Of a DNA stretch of 64,000 nucleotides, positions 41,723-50,233 are shown in pieces. Source of the DNA: an uncultured Acidimicrobiaceae bacterium (lineage in GTDB: Bacteria; Actinomycetota; Acidimicrobiia; Spongiisociales; UBA5794). Location: positions 124,001 through 188,000 of the forward strand of contig CAMYMC010000008.1 of assembly GCA_947259365.1 (NCBI GenBank), written 5' to 3'. The position numbers and the translations under genes were made by a program. The notes under the pieces were generated by a model. It made no database searches, had not been told where the DNA came from, and saw only the letters and a program-made list of their open reading frames with translations. Numbering within the stretch: position 1 is the first letter of the stretch; each line of letters opens with the position of its first letter.

Positions 41723-41778
41723 CCCGGCACGTTCGCCGGGTATCGATGCACACGACACGGAATCCGTTTCCCGAGATG

Positions 41779-41800
41779 CCGCCGGCCTCAAGGCCGGCGG
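41779..41800. terminator. strong hairpin between menA and a convergent small gene
   Basis: CCGCCGGCC, loop TCAA, GGCCGGCGG is a perfect 9-base stem; CGAGA and TCTCG just outside (41772-41776, 41803-41807) can extend it. It lies between the convergent menA and the 74-residue membrane protein gene, where a bidirectional terminator is expected. There is no T-run, so it is not a classical intrinsic terminator. Confidence 0.5.
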
Positions 41801-41852
41801 AGTCTCGTTGCGGGGCCGGTCGCGTCGGATCACCGCTGCCCGGTCTCTCGGC

Positions 41853-42077
41853 TCACTCCCCGCCCGACGGGGAGCCCCCCGCCCTCCATCCGATGAGCGC
41901 ACCGCCGACGGAGCCGGCCGCGGCGCCTGCCAGCGAGATGGCGATCCCCGGCCCGAGATCCGCCGAGCCTGCGGCGCGCCCGAGCACCCACGACGCGACG
42001 AGGGCTCCGACGACGAGACCGAACGAGGCCCCGACGACGAGACCGAGCAAGAGACGGCGAAATCGCGGCATGTCCAT
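41853..42077 (-). CDS. small hypothetical membrane protein
   Basis: A 74-residue protein with a short basic start (MDMPRFRR) and two Gly/Ala-rich hydrophobic segments (about 9-31 and 43-64) that could form a helical hairpin of the glycine-zipper kind. I do not recognise a family. It is divergent from menD, 89 bases away, and is followed by the hairpin at 41779-41800. No clear Shine-Dalgarno is seen. Codon use and the hydrophobic pattern favour a real gene. Confidence 0.55.
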   Translation of the reverse strand: MDMPRFRRLLLGLVVGASFGLVVGALVASWVLGRAAGSADLGPGIAISLAGAAAGSVGGALIGWRAGGSPSGGE

Positions 42078-42166
42078 GGTCGGCGCAGCTGTGGCGTGCC
42101 GGTGAAGCTACCAGCGCCCCGCCCGCCCGGATCCGGGCCGGCACGCCCTCACGGTATCCTGCGCCC

Positions 42167-43864
42167 GTGACCGGGCCCGCCTCTGCGAGAGCATTCACTT
42201 CAGCGTTCGTCGGCGCCCTCGAGCAGCTCGGAGTGCGCCACGTCTGCATCTCTCCGGGGGCGCGGAACAGCGCGCTTTCGCTCGCCTTCGGCGCCTCGGG
42301 CGTCCGGAGATGGATCCACCACGACGAGCGCTCCGCCGGCTTCTTCGCCCTAGGTCTCGCCAGGGTCACCGGCTCGGCCGCCGCCGTCGTCACCACCTCC
42401 GGCACCGCGGCCGCCGAGCTCCTGCCGGCGATCGTCGAGGCCCGAGCCGGGCGCGTCCCGCTCCTCGCACTGACAGCCGACCGGCCCCCCGAGCTGAGGT
42501 CGGTCGGCGCGCCGCAGGCCATCGACCAGATGAAGATGTACGGGGACGCCGTCAAGTGGTTCCACGACGCCGGCGTGCCGGGAGGCAACGACCCCGAGCG
42601 GATCGCGACCCACCTCGCCGCCCACGCCCTGTCGCTGACCGCCGATCCCCCCGCGGGCCCGGTCCACGTCAACGTCCCGTTCCGGGAGCCGCTCGTCGCC
42701 GGCTCCGGCCCGCCCCCGGCTCCGGTCTCGCCACCGGGGGCGCTGCGCGGCCCGATGCTGCCCGGTGATGGTGAGCTCGAGGCGGCGGCCGAGGTGTTGT
42801 CCGGGCGCAGGATCCTCGTCGTCGCCGGTGCCGTCGACGATCCGTCGTTCCCCGCCGCCACCGCAGACCTCGCCACCAGAGCCGGGGCGCCGGTGCACGC
42901 CGATCCCCTCTCCGGGCTCCGCCACGGAGGCCACGACCGTTCGTCGGTCATCACCGGCTTCGACGTGCTCGCGGCGGCGGGCATGCTCTCCGCCCTGAGG
43001 CCGGAAGCCGTCCTCCGCTTCGGCGGCGTTCCGACCTCGAAGGCGGTGTGGTCCTGGCTCGCCGCCAACGACGACGTCCCTCAGGTCCTCGTCGAGCCCG
43101 CCGGGTGGCGAGACCCGACGTACAGTGCCCGCCTCGTCGTGCGCGGAGACCCTGCGGGCACCGCCACCGGCCTGGCGAAGTTGCTGGCACCGGCCCCCGC
43201 CGGCTGGCTCGAGGCATGGCGGGAGGCAGCATCTGCGGCCGAGTACGCCGTCGAGACGACCTTGACCGGGACCGAGTCGTTGACCGAGCCCGAGGTGGCT
43301 CGGGTGGTGAGCCGCCTCGGCCGCGGCGTCGTCGGCGTTGCGTCTTCGATGCCGGTTCGCGATCTCGACGCGTTCGGGCTCACCAGCGCCGCCCCGGTTC
43401 GCTATGTCGCCAATCGCGGAGCGAACGGGATCGACGGGACGATCTCGATGACGCTGGGGGCCGTCGCCGCCAGCGGCGGGCACGGGCTGGCGCTCGTCGG
43501 CGACGTCGCCGCACTCCACGACCTCACCGCGCTGCGCACCGCGGCCCGGCTGGAGCTCCCGCTCACGACGATCGTCGTCCACAACGACGGTGGAGGCATC
43601 TTCCACTTCCTCCCCCATGCCGAGCCAACCTCCCCCACCGTGTTCGAGGAGCTCTTCGGGACCCCGCACGGAACCGACTTCGTCGCGGTCTCACATGCCC
43701 TCGGAGTGCCCGCAGCCCGGATCGGGGACACGGCGCAGCTCGAGGCCGCACTCGAGCCCCGCGACGGGCCGTTCCTCGTCGAGGTACGCACCGACCGCGC
43801 CGCAAACGTCGAGCTACACCGAGCCATCATCGAGGAGGTCCGGCGGCGAGTCAGCGCCGTCTGA
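42167..43864 (+). CDS. menD: 2-succinyl-5-enolpyruvyl-6-hydroxy-3-cyclohexene-1-carboxylate synthase
   Basis: A 565-residue thiamine-diphosphate enzyme that adds the succinyl unit from 2-oxoglutarate to isochorismate. CISPGARNSALSLAF, HHDERSAGFFALGLA (with the catalytic Glu), and the C-terminal VVHNDGGGIFHFLP, part of the ThDP/Mg site, are MenD hallmarks. GTG 42167 is the start. Its substrate isochorismate is made by the product of the convergent neighbour menF. Confidence 0.95.
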   Translation: MTGPASARAFTSAFVGALEQLGVRHVCISPGARNSALSLAFGASGVRRWIHHDERSAGFFALGLARVTGSAAAVVTTSGTAAAELLPAIVEARAGRVPLLALTADRPPELRSVGAPQAIDQMKMYGDAVKWFHDAGVPGGNDPERIATHLAAHALSLTADPPAGPVHVNVPFREPLVAGSGPPPAPVSPPGALRGPMLPGDGELEAAAEVLSGRRILVVAGAVDDPSFPAATADLATRAGAPVHADPLSGLRHGGHDRSSVITGFDVLAAAGMLSALRPEAVLRFGGVPTSKAVWSWLAANDDVPQVLVEPAGWRDPTYSARLVVRGDPAGTATGLAKLLAPAPAGWLEAWREAASAAEYAVETTLTGTESLTEPEVARVVSRLGRGVVGVASSMPVRDLDAFGLTSAAPVRYVANRGANGIDGTISMTLGAVAASGGHGLALVGDVAALHDLTALRTAARLELPLTTIVVHNDGGGIFHFLPHAEPTSPTVFEELFGTPHGTDFVAVSHALGVPAARIGDTAQLEAALEPRDGPFLVEVRTDRAANVELHRAIIEEVRRRVSAV

Positions 43865-43880
43865 TGCAGGGACCGCCGCC

Positions 43881-45203
43881 TCAGGTCGCCGACAGCAGCT
43901 CGAGGAGGGGCCGCAACTTCAGCCTCGTCTCCACGAGTTCGGTCTCCGGATGGGAGTCCGCCACGATGCCGGCGCCGGCGTAGAGCCGGGCGGAGACGCC
44001 CCGGATCAGCGCGCAGCGCAGGCTCAGCGCCAGGCTGCAGTCTCCCGACGGCGTCGCCCAGCCGATCCCGCCCGTGTACCACCCGCGGTCGAGGTTCTCG
44101 ACCTTGTCGATGAAAGCGACGGCGGCAGGCCGGGGCGTGCCCCCGACGGCCGGAGTCGGGTGCAGCGCGTCGAGGATCCGGAACGGACTCGCATCGCTGC
44201 CGAGGCTGCCGACGATCTCGGTCGACAGGTGCTGGACGGTCGCCATTCGCCGCAACGACGGCTGATCGGGCACCGACAGGTCCCGGGTGAACGGGGCGAG
44301 GCGCTCCCTGATGTCGTCGACGACGATGGCATGCTCGCGACGATCCTTGGCGCTGGTCATGAGTGCCTCGCCCAGCCACCGGTCGTCGTCCTCCCCCTCA
44401 CCTCGAGCGGCCGATCCGGCGAGCGGATTGAGTCTCACCGTGGTGCCCGCCTTGTCGAGCAGCAGCTCCGGGCTGGCACCGATGAACGCTGCGTCGCCGG
44501 CCTGCCAGCCGAAGGCGTAGCACTGCGGGTATGCCGCAGCGAGGTGCGCGGCGAGGTCGAACGGTGCCGACGGCGTCTCGGCAGTCACCACCACGGAACG
44601 GCCGAGGACGACCTTGTCGAGAGAGCCGGCACGAATGGAGGCGACGGCTTCCGCCACGGTCTCTCGCCACTCGGCCGGGCTCGGATGGCTCGCGATCGAA
44701 TGCGGGCCGGGGTCCGGTGGCTCCGGGCTTCCCGGCGCATCCAGGCTCCCGAGGAGCCCAGCGACGCTTGCGGCGTCGGCCGATGGGGGCAACGCCGCCA
44801 TCAGCCATGCGTCCCCGCCGGTGCGGCCCACGGCGAGACGGGGCAGCACCGCGTCGGCGCCACCATATCCCCGCCAGTCGTCCGTTCTCGGCCCGTCCGG
44901 GGAGAACGCAAAGCCGATGAAGAGGCGAAACGGCTCCGGCAGATCGCCGAGGACGGCAACGGCGCGTCCAAGCTGGAGAAAGCGCGACGGCCCCGCCCGC
45001 GAAGCCTCCCAGGCCACGCCCAGGCCGGCCCATGATTCACCTGCCGGCGTCGAGAAGTACTGCGCCGACCCGAAGAGAGGCGCACCGGCGCGGGCAAAAT
45101 CGAGCGGGGCCGTCGCGGTCGGGATCGCGACAAGTCGAAGCGGCCCCGACGCCGCATCGAGGCGGCGCGTCAGCTCCGCGATCTCGGACTTCGGAATCAA
45201 CAC
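43881..45203 (-). CDS. menF: isochorismate synthase
   Basis: A 440-residue chorismate-binding enzyme. The C-terminal chorismate domain has LNPLAGSAARGEGEDDD, ALHPTPAVGGTPR, GGIGWATPSGDCSLALSLRC and YAGAGIVADSHPETELVET, all with active-site residues of the MenF/EntC family. It makes isochorismate for MenD. The start is GTG 45203. It is the last gene of a minus-strand run (GNAT-acyl-CoA synthetase, CBS-BON, hydrolase, menF). It and menD converge with 16 bases between them. Confidence 0.93.
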   Translation of the reverse strand: MLIPKSEIAELTRRLDAASGPLRLVAIPTATAPLDFARAGAPLFGSAQYFSTPAGESWAGLGVAWEASRAGPSRFLQLGRAVAVLGDLPEPFRLFIGFAFSPDGPRTDDWRGYGGADAVLPRLAVGRTGGDAWLMAALPPSADAASVAGLLGSLDAPGSPEPPDPGPHSIASHPSPAEWRETVAEAVASIRAGSLDKVVLGRSVVVTAETPSAPFDLAAHLAAAYPQCYAFGWQAGDAAFIGASPELLLDKAGTTVRLNPLAGSAARGEGEDDDRWLGEALMTSAKDRREHAIVVDDIRERLAPFTRDLSVPDQPSLRRMATVQHLSTEIVGSLGSDASPFRILDALHPTPAVGGTPRPAAVAFIDKVENLDRGWYTGGIGWATPSGDCSLALSLRCALIRGVSARLYAGAGIVADSHPETELVETRLKLRPLLELLSAT

Positions 45204-46009
45204 CGCCGGGATGTTACCGAGGGCCTGATCCCAACCCCGCCCCGGCGGCGCCGGCCACCAGCATCGCGGTTGCGGCCGGGTCCTCCATTGGGAGGAAGTG
45301 GGTCGTGGCCGGCACCACCCTCACCGGCGACGAGGAGGACGGGTACCGCCAGCTCACCGAGCCGGTCGTACGCGCCGTGGTCCAGACCGGCTGCGAAGAA
45401 CTCCGCTTCGTGCTCGGGAGCGCACTTCAGCTCTACGCCCCCGTCGGCCTCGCCGAGCCCGTGGGTGACGTATGCGGCGAGCACCCTCTCGTCCCAGCCG
45501 GAAAACGCGGGCTTGGCCCGCCAGCTCTCCTCGGCTTCCTGGCGTGAGGAGAACCGACGTCGGCGTCTTCGCGCTGCCACAGCGACCGCGACCTCCGGGC
45601 GTCGCCGGCGCGGGCCGGGGAAGACGATCGGCTCGACGAGCACGAGCGATGCGAACGTCCCGGGAGCGGTGAGCTCGGCGAGGACGAGGGCGGCCGCTCC
45701 GCCGGAATGGCCGACGCCGGTGATCCCGATGGCACCGTCGGCGACGGCGAGCACGTCGTGCCCGAGGTCCCACCAGTCGTAGGGAGGAACGACGGCATCA
45801 CTGTCGCCGTGAGATCGCTGGTCGAACGCGGTCGCCTCGAAGCCGGGGAGGAGCGCCCCCAGCTCGACGAATACGGGACCCCAGACCTCCTTGCAGAACC
45901 CCGTCGCGTGAGCAGCGATGATCTGTGGCCCGCCCGAGCCGTGCCGCCATCGCCGGGTCGCCAACCCGATGTTCCCCGCGCGCACGAACGCCGGGTGGTC
46001 GACGCGCAT
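45197..46009 (-). CDS. alpha/beta hydrolase, C-terminus disrupted by a frame change
   Basis: ATG 46009 overlaps the CBS-BON stop (ATGA). The N-terminal part is a normal alpha/beta hydrolase: IIAAHATGF is the oxyanion loop, ATAFDQRSHGDSD follows, and the nucleophile elbow is VGHSGGAAA. After VPVLLVAGEG the frame becomes Arg/Gly-rich, whereas the next frame from about 45318 reads VVPATTHFLPMEDPAATAML, the conserved segment with the catalytic His, ending at TAA 45214-45216. About 20 residues usually found between these parts are also missing. It may be a pseudogene, a small deletion, or an assembly error. An intact relative would be an esterase or hydrolase; MenH is not supported. Confidence 0.75.
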   Translation of the reverse strand: MRVDHPAFVRAGNIGLATRRWRHGSGGPQIIAAHATGFCKEVWGPVFVELGALLPGFEATAFDQRSHGDSDAVVPPYDWWDLGHDVLAVADGAIGITGVGHSGGAAALVLAELTAPGTFASLVLVEPIVFPGPRRRRPEVAVAVAARRRRRRFSSRQEAEESWRAKPAFSGWDERVLAAYVTHGLGEADGGVELKCAPEHEAEFFAAGLDHGAYDRLGELAVPVLLVAGEGGAGHDPLPPNGGPGRNRDAGGRRRRGGVGIRPSVTSRRC

Positions 46010-46596
46010 CAGCCGTCGTCGAGCCGCCACGTGAGCGTGTTCTCGACACGGACGACGCCGTCGAGGCGGCGTGCCAGCTCCTCGAGCAGTCGGGATTCGT
46101 TGCGCGTCCCGATCTCACCGGAGAAATGGACGATCCCGTCCGCCACCCGGACGTCGATGTCGTCGGGATCGACGAACAGGACCCGCCGCAACAGGTCTTC
46201 ACGGATCTCGTCTTCGATGACCTCGTCGGGCCTGGTGAAGGCAGCGACGACGTCGAGGCGAGAGATGATCCCGAGGATGCGGTCCTCGGCGTCGACGACC
46301 GGAAGCCGCTTGACATCCTGGACGACCATGACCTTCGCCGCGTCGGTGATGGGTTGGTCGGGAGCGATGGTCACGACGCCCCGGTTCATCACCTCGCCCA
46401 CGGTCTCGACCGGACGTGGGTCCTCCGCCGCGCCCCTCGCCACCTCGAGCCGGAGGAAGTCGGCTTCGGTGATGATGCCGACGAGGCACGAGGCCTCGTC
46501 GCACACCGGCAAGCCGCTCACCCGGTGCCGGAACATCAGGCGGGCAGCGTCGTTGATCGGGGTGTCGGGTGACACCACGATCACATCCGTGGTCAT
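46009..46596 (-). CDS. CBS-pair and BON domain protein (probably starts at ATT 46614)
   Basis: From ATG 46596 the 195 residues contain two CBS motifs, first DVIVVSPDTPINDAARLMFR to about 60, second GVVTIAPDQPITDAAKVM to about 125, then a BON domain at 135-190 (RRVLFVDPDDIDVRVADGIV). Such proteins sense adenine nucleotides or act at membranes. In-frame codons upstream read RVVDLM, which completes the usual CBS start M-R-V-x-D-L-M. That needs ATT 46612-46614 as start; GGAGG lies nine bases before it, and no Shine-Dalgarno precedes the ATG. It overlaps the hydrolase gene by ATGA. Confidence 0.87.
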   Translation of the reverse strand: MTTDVIVVSPDTPINDAARLMFRHRVSGLPVCDEASCLVGIITEADFLRLEVARGAAEDPRPVETVGEVMNRGVVTIAPDQPITDAAKVMVVQDVKRLPVVDAEDRILGIISRLDVVAAFTRPDEVIEDEIREDLLRRVLFVDPDDIDVRVADGIVHFSGEIGTRNESRLLEELARRLDGVVRVENTLTWRLDDG

Positions 46597-46611
46597 GAGA
46601 TCGACAACGCG

Positions 46612-46626
46612 AATCTGCTCGGCCCT
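46612..46626 (-). promoter_or_regulatory. ribosome-binding site and ATT start candidate for the CBS-BON gene
   Basis: On the minus strand CGGAGGGCCGAGCAG is followed by ATT, then codons for RVVDLM and the annotated ATG. Spacing from GGAGG to ATT is nine bases; to the ATG it would be 27. ATT starts are rare but known (for example infC). Confidence 0.5.
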
Positions 46627-46668
46627 CCGTGTGCAGCGCTCATTCTGACACGCCCCGGGGCGCCCCGG

Positions 46669-49404
46669 TCACACCGAGGCGCGAACGTCGCGCCGCGACG
46701 GCACGAAGGGCCCGGCGGCGTGACGGACGCGGATCCTGGCGTCGACGACCGTGACCCCCGAGCCGGGCTCCGCGACCTTCACCGGGTTGAGATCCATCTC
46801 CGCGATCTCGGGCACGTCGTCGATGAGGGCCGAGACCCGGAGCAGCGCTTCCTCGAGGGCGGCGACATCGCCCCGAGCGCCACCCCGGTACCCCTCGAGG
46901 AGCCGAGCGGACTTCACCTCGCGGATCATCTCGGCGGCATCGAGATCGGAAAGGGGGTGGATCCGAAACGCAACGTCTTCGATGAGTTCGACGAACACGC
47001 CCCCGAGTCCGAACACGACGAGCGGACCGAAACTGGGATCCTCCGCCATGCCGATGAGCACCTCGTGGCCTCCGGCGACGTACTGCTGAACGAGGGCGCC
47101 GGATGCATCCCCCACCGCACCGGTGACGGCCCGGTACGCCTCGCGGATCGCTGTCGCTCCCTCGACGTCGAGCACGACGCCGCCGACATCGGACTTGTGC
47201 AGCGCGCTCGCCGAAACGACCTTCAGCACGACGGGGCCACCGAGACGTTCGGCGATCTCGACGGCCTCGTCCTCGGAGCCGGCGACCCCCGACCCCGGGA
47301 GGCGGAGGTGATAGCCGCCAAGCACCGCGGCGACCTCATGCAGCTCGAGCCAGCCGCCGTCGGCCCCCAACCGCTCCAGGGCAGTTGCGACGACGTCCCG
47401 CACGGCCTCCGTCGCGACGTCCGCGAACACCGCCGCCTCGCCCTCGGGCCGGGCACGCCACTCCGCGTACTCGACGGCCCTGACGAGCGCCCGTGCTGCC
47501 TGCTCGGGGAACGGGTACGACGGCACCCGCCGGTCGCCGGAGGCGAGCTCCTCGGGGGCGCCACGTGAGCTCATGTAGACGCTGAGGAACGTCCTGTGGC
47601 CGTGGTGGGCGGCCCCGGCCCCCCGGATCGCCTCAGCGACGGCCTCGGCGCCTTCCACCGTCGGCGGCACGAAGATGGCGATGACGGCGTCGACCTCGTC
47701 GGACCCGAGCATGAGATCGAGACATGCCGCGTATTCGGCGGGCCCGGCCGCGGCGATCATGTCGACCGGGTTGGCGACGGCCGCCGCCGGCGCGAGGTGT
47801 GACCGAAGCGCCGCCTGGAGTCCCGGCGAGAGCTCGACGACGTCGAGGCCGCGCGACTCGAGGGCATCGACGGCGAGGATCGCGGGGCCGCCCGCGTTCG
47901 TGACGATGCCGACGCGGCGACCTCCGGGCAGGGGCTGGTTGGCGAGGAGAGCCGTCACGTCGAAGAGCTGACCGAGCGTCTCGGTCCGGATGACGCCGGC
48001 CTGACGGAAGAGCGCATCGACGGCGACGTCGAGGGAGGCCAGAGAGCCGGTGTGGCTGCTCGCGGCCCTGGCCCCGGCCGAGGTGCGGCCTGACTTCACC
48101 GCGACGATGGGTTTGGTGCGCCCGATACGGCGGGCGACGCGCGAGAACCTCCTCGGGTTCCCGAACGACTCGAGGTAGAGGAGGATCACGTCGGTGGACG
48201 GATCGTCCTCCCAGTAGAGAAGGAGGTCGTTGCCGGAGACATCCGCTTTGTTCCCGACCGAGACGAAGCTCGAGATGCCGATGTTGAGCTGTGCGGCATA
48301 ATCCAGGATCGCAATGCCGAGCGCACCCGACTGGCTCGACATGGCGACGTTTCCTCGCGGCGGCGACAGCGGCCCGAACTGGCCGTCCACGCTCACCACA
48401 GGGTCGGTGTTGAGCACCCCCATGCAGTTCGGCCCCACCATGCGCAGACCACCGGAACGGACCACCTCGAGCAGCTCCAGCTCCCTGGCTCGCCCCTCAG
48501 GGCCGGTCTCGCCGAAGCCGGCCGAGATGACGACGATGCCGCGCACGCCTTTGGCGACGCACTCGCGGGCCACGTCGATGACGTGGGATGCCGGCACGAC
48601 GATGAACGCGAGGTCCACCGGATCGGGGATGTCGGTGATCGACGGGTAGGCGCGTACCGAGCGGACGACGTTCGTTCCCGGGTTCACCGGGAACACAGGG
48701 CCGGTGAAGTCGCCGGTGAGGAGGTTGGCGAAGAGCCTCCCGCCGATCGACGTCGGGTCTCTGCTGGCTCCGATGACGGCGATCGAGTGCGGATAGAAGA
48801 TCGGGAGCAGCGACGCCGCGACCGCCCGCTTCTCGTGCTCGTCGCCGGCGGCCAGCGTCTCCGGCGACTCCTCGGTCGGGAAATCGACGACGTAGACGCC
48901 TTCTTCGATGGTCCGGGTGAGCTGGTACCCCGCGTTGCGGAAGACCCGGAGCATCGCGTGGTTGTCGGCCAGCACGTACGCCCGGAACGCGCCGATCCCC
49001 CGGGTCCTGGCGTACGCCGTCAGCTGTTGTAGGAGCGCGGTGCCGATGCCGCGGCCCTGGGCGTCGTCGACGACCGCGAACGCGACCTCGGCGGCGACCT
49101 CGTCCCCGTCCGAGCGCTCGTAGCGGCCGACCCCGACGACCACGCCGTCGTCGAGCACGACGAACGCCATCCGGTCGTCGTAGTCGAGCTCCGTGAAGTA
49201 ACGGAGCTCGTCGGGATCGAGCCGCCGTTTCACCCTGAAGAAGCGCTGATAGACGCTCTGGCGGGACATCCGGCCGAGCATGCTCTGGAGGGCGTCCCCG
49301 TCCGCGGGGAGAATCGGCCGCATCCGCGCGACCCCGCCGTCCTTGAGCACGAGATCGAAGATCCAGGACTCCGGATACCCGGCGGGGAGGACGTCGCCGC
49401 TCAT
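46669..49404 (-). CDS. GNAT acetyltransferase fused to NDP-forming acyl-CoA synthetase
   Basis: A 911-residue protein. A GNAT domain (about 25-165; VVDDAQGRGIGTALLQQLTA is the CoA loop) precedes a CoA-binding domain (FYPHSIAVIGASRDPTSIGG, about 205), two succinyl-CoA-ligase-like domains and an ATP-grasp domain (VVLKVVSASALHKSDVGGV, about 715). The order is GNAT first, opposite to enterobacterial Pat. The His in ASSHTGSLA matches the phosphorylated His of active ADP-forming synthetases, which is lost in Pat enzymes, so both acyl-CoA synthesis and protein acetylation are possible. It is first in the run that ends with menF. Confidence 0.92.
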   Translation of the reverse strand: MSGDVLPAGYPESWIFDLVLKDGGVARMRPILPADGDALQSMLGRMSRQSVYQRFFRVKRRLDPDELRYFTELDYDDRMAFVVLDDGVVVGVGRYERSDGDEVAAEVAFAVVDDAQGRGIGTALLQQLTAYARTRGIGAFRAYVLADNHAMLRVFRNAGYQLTRTIEEGVYVVDFPTEESPETLAAGDEHEKRAVAASLLPIFYPHSIAVIGASRDPTSIGGRLFANLLTGDFTGPVFPVNPGTNVVRSVRAYPSITDIPDPVDLAFIVVPASHVIDVARECVAKGVRGIVVISAGFGETGPEGRARELELLEVVRSGGLRMVGPNCMGVLNTDPVVSVDGQFGPLSPPRGNVAMSSQSGALGIAILDYAAQLNIGISSFVSVGNKADVSGNDLLLYWEDDPSTDVILLYLESFGNPRRFSRVARRIGRTKPIVAVKSGRTSAGARAASSHTGSLASLDVAVDALFRQAGVIRTETLGQLFDVTALLANQPLPGGRRVGIVTNAGGPAILAVDALESRGLDVVELSPGLQAALRSHLAPAAAVANPVDMIAAAGPAEYAACLDLMLGSDEVDAVIAIFVPPTVEGAEAVAEAIRGAGAAHHGHRTFLSVYMSSRGAPEELASGDRRVPSYPFPEQAARALVRAVEYAEWRARPEGEAAVFADVATEAVRDVVATALERLGADGGWLELHEVAAVLGGYHLRLPGSGVAGSEDEAVEIAERLGGPVVLKVVSASALHKSDVGGVVLDVEGATAIREAYRAVTGAVGDASGALVQQYVAGGHEVLIGMAEDPSFGPLVVFGLGGVFVELIEDVAFRIHPLSDLDAAEMIREVKSARLLEGYRGGARGDVAALEEALLRVSALIDDVPEIAEMDLNPVKVAEPGSGVTVVDARIRVRHAAGPFVPSRRDVRASV

Positions 49405-49509
49405 CGCCGGATTGTCTCATCGCGCCCGGGGGGCTCCCAATCGACGGCCCGGCCCGCCCCGGCGCCGGTCGCCGGAGCGACGGAGCCGGGCCGGTAGGCT
49501 GGCGCCCCC

Positions 49510-50232
49510 ATGAGACGGCTCGGTGTGCCGGCGAACCTCCTCCTTCTCCTTCTCCCCGTGATGGCGGCGTGTGGCGACGATGCCGCCGCTCCGCATCCGA
49601 CTGCCGCGGCGACGTCGGCTGCGGCGGAGGAGGCCACAACGACGGCGGCGCCCCCCACCACGCCGCCGGTGACGGCCACTGCCGAGTCGACGGCGACCCC
49701 GAATTCGACGACGACGATCGAGCCGGACACCGTCACCCCGGAATCGGGCGAACCGGCCTTCGCCATCGCTCAGCTCGTCTTCGGCGAGGCCCCGTATGCC
49801 GCCATCCGCAACGTGGGCACCGGGGCCGGGAGCACCGCCGGCCTGTGGCTGTGCCAGTTCCCCGGCTACTGGGCGCTCCCCGACGCCACGCTCGAGCCGG
49901 GCGAGATCCTCGCCGTCGCCCTCGGCGACATCGCGGTGCCGGACCTCATCGGCGTCGCCGCATCCGCCGATGCGAGGGGCGCGCTCGGCGTCGTAGCCCC
50001 GGCCGGCGGCGAGCTCGGCCTCTACACCAATGCCGAATTCTCCGATCCGGATGCCATGATCGACTACGTGGAGTGGGGCACTCCGGGTCATGAGAGAAGC
50101 GACGTTGCCGTCGCCGCCGGCATCTGGGTCGAGGGAGGTTTCGTCGAGGTGCCCGCGGAGACGCTCGGGCTCATCGCCGGCGGGTTCCCGACGACGAACC
50201 CCGACGGCTGGGCCGCGGAAGTGGGAGGCTGA
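49510..50232 (+). CDS. secreted lipoprotein with lamin-tail-like domain
   Basis: A 240-residue protein. MRRLGVPANLLLLLLPVMAACG is a lipoprotein signal with lipobox MAAC. A long Ala/Thr/Pro linker (about 25-80) tethers a globular domain from about 85: FAIAQLVFGEAPYAAIRNVG, LWLCQFPGYWALPD, LEPGEILAVALGD and FSDPDAMIDYVEWGTPG, a pattern like the extracellular lamin-tail fold. Function unknown. It heads a plus-strand group with PPOX, TerC and an AAA+ gene. Confidence 0.8.
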   Translation: MRRLGVPANLLLLLLPVMAACGDDAAAPHPTAAATSAAAEEATTTAAPPTTPPVTATAESTATPNSTTTIEPDTVTPESGEPAFAIAQLVFGEAPYAAIRNVGTGAGSTAGLWLCQFPGYWALPDATLEPGEILAVALGDIAVPDLIGVAASADARGALGVVAPAGGELGLYTNAEFSDPDAMIDYVEWGTPGHERSDVAVAAGIWVEGGFVEVPAETLGLIAGGFPTTNPDGWAAEVGG

Positions 50233-50233
50233 G

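Noticed and set aside
45197-46009. MenH (SHCHC synthase) assignment for the hydrolase next to menF
   Set aside because: The motifs match a general actinobacterial alpha/beta hydrolase and not MenH; the C-terminus is disrupted.
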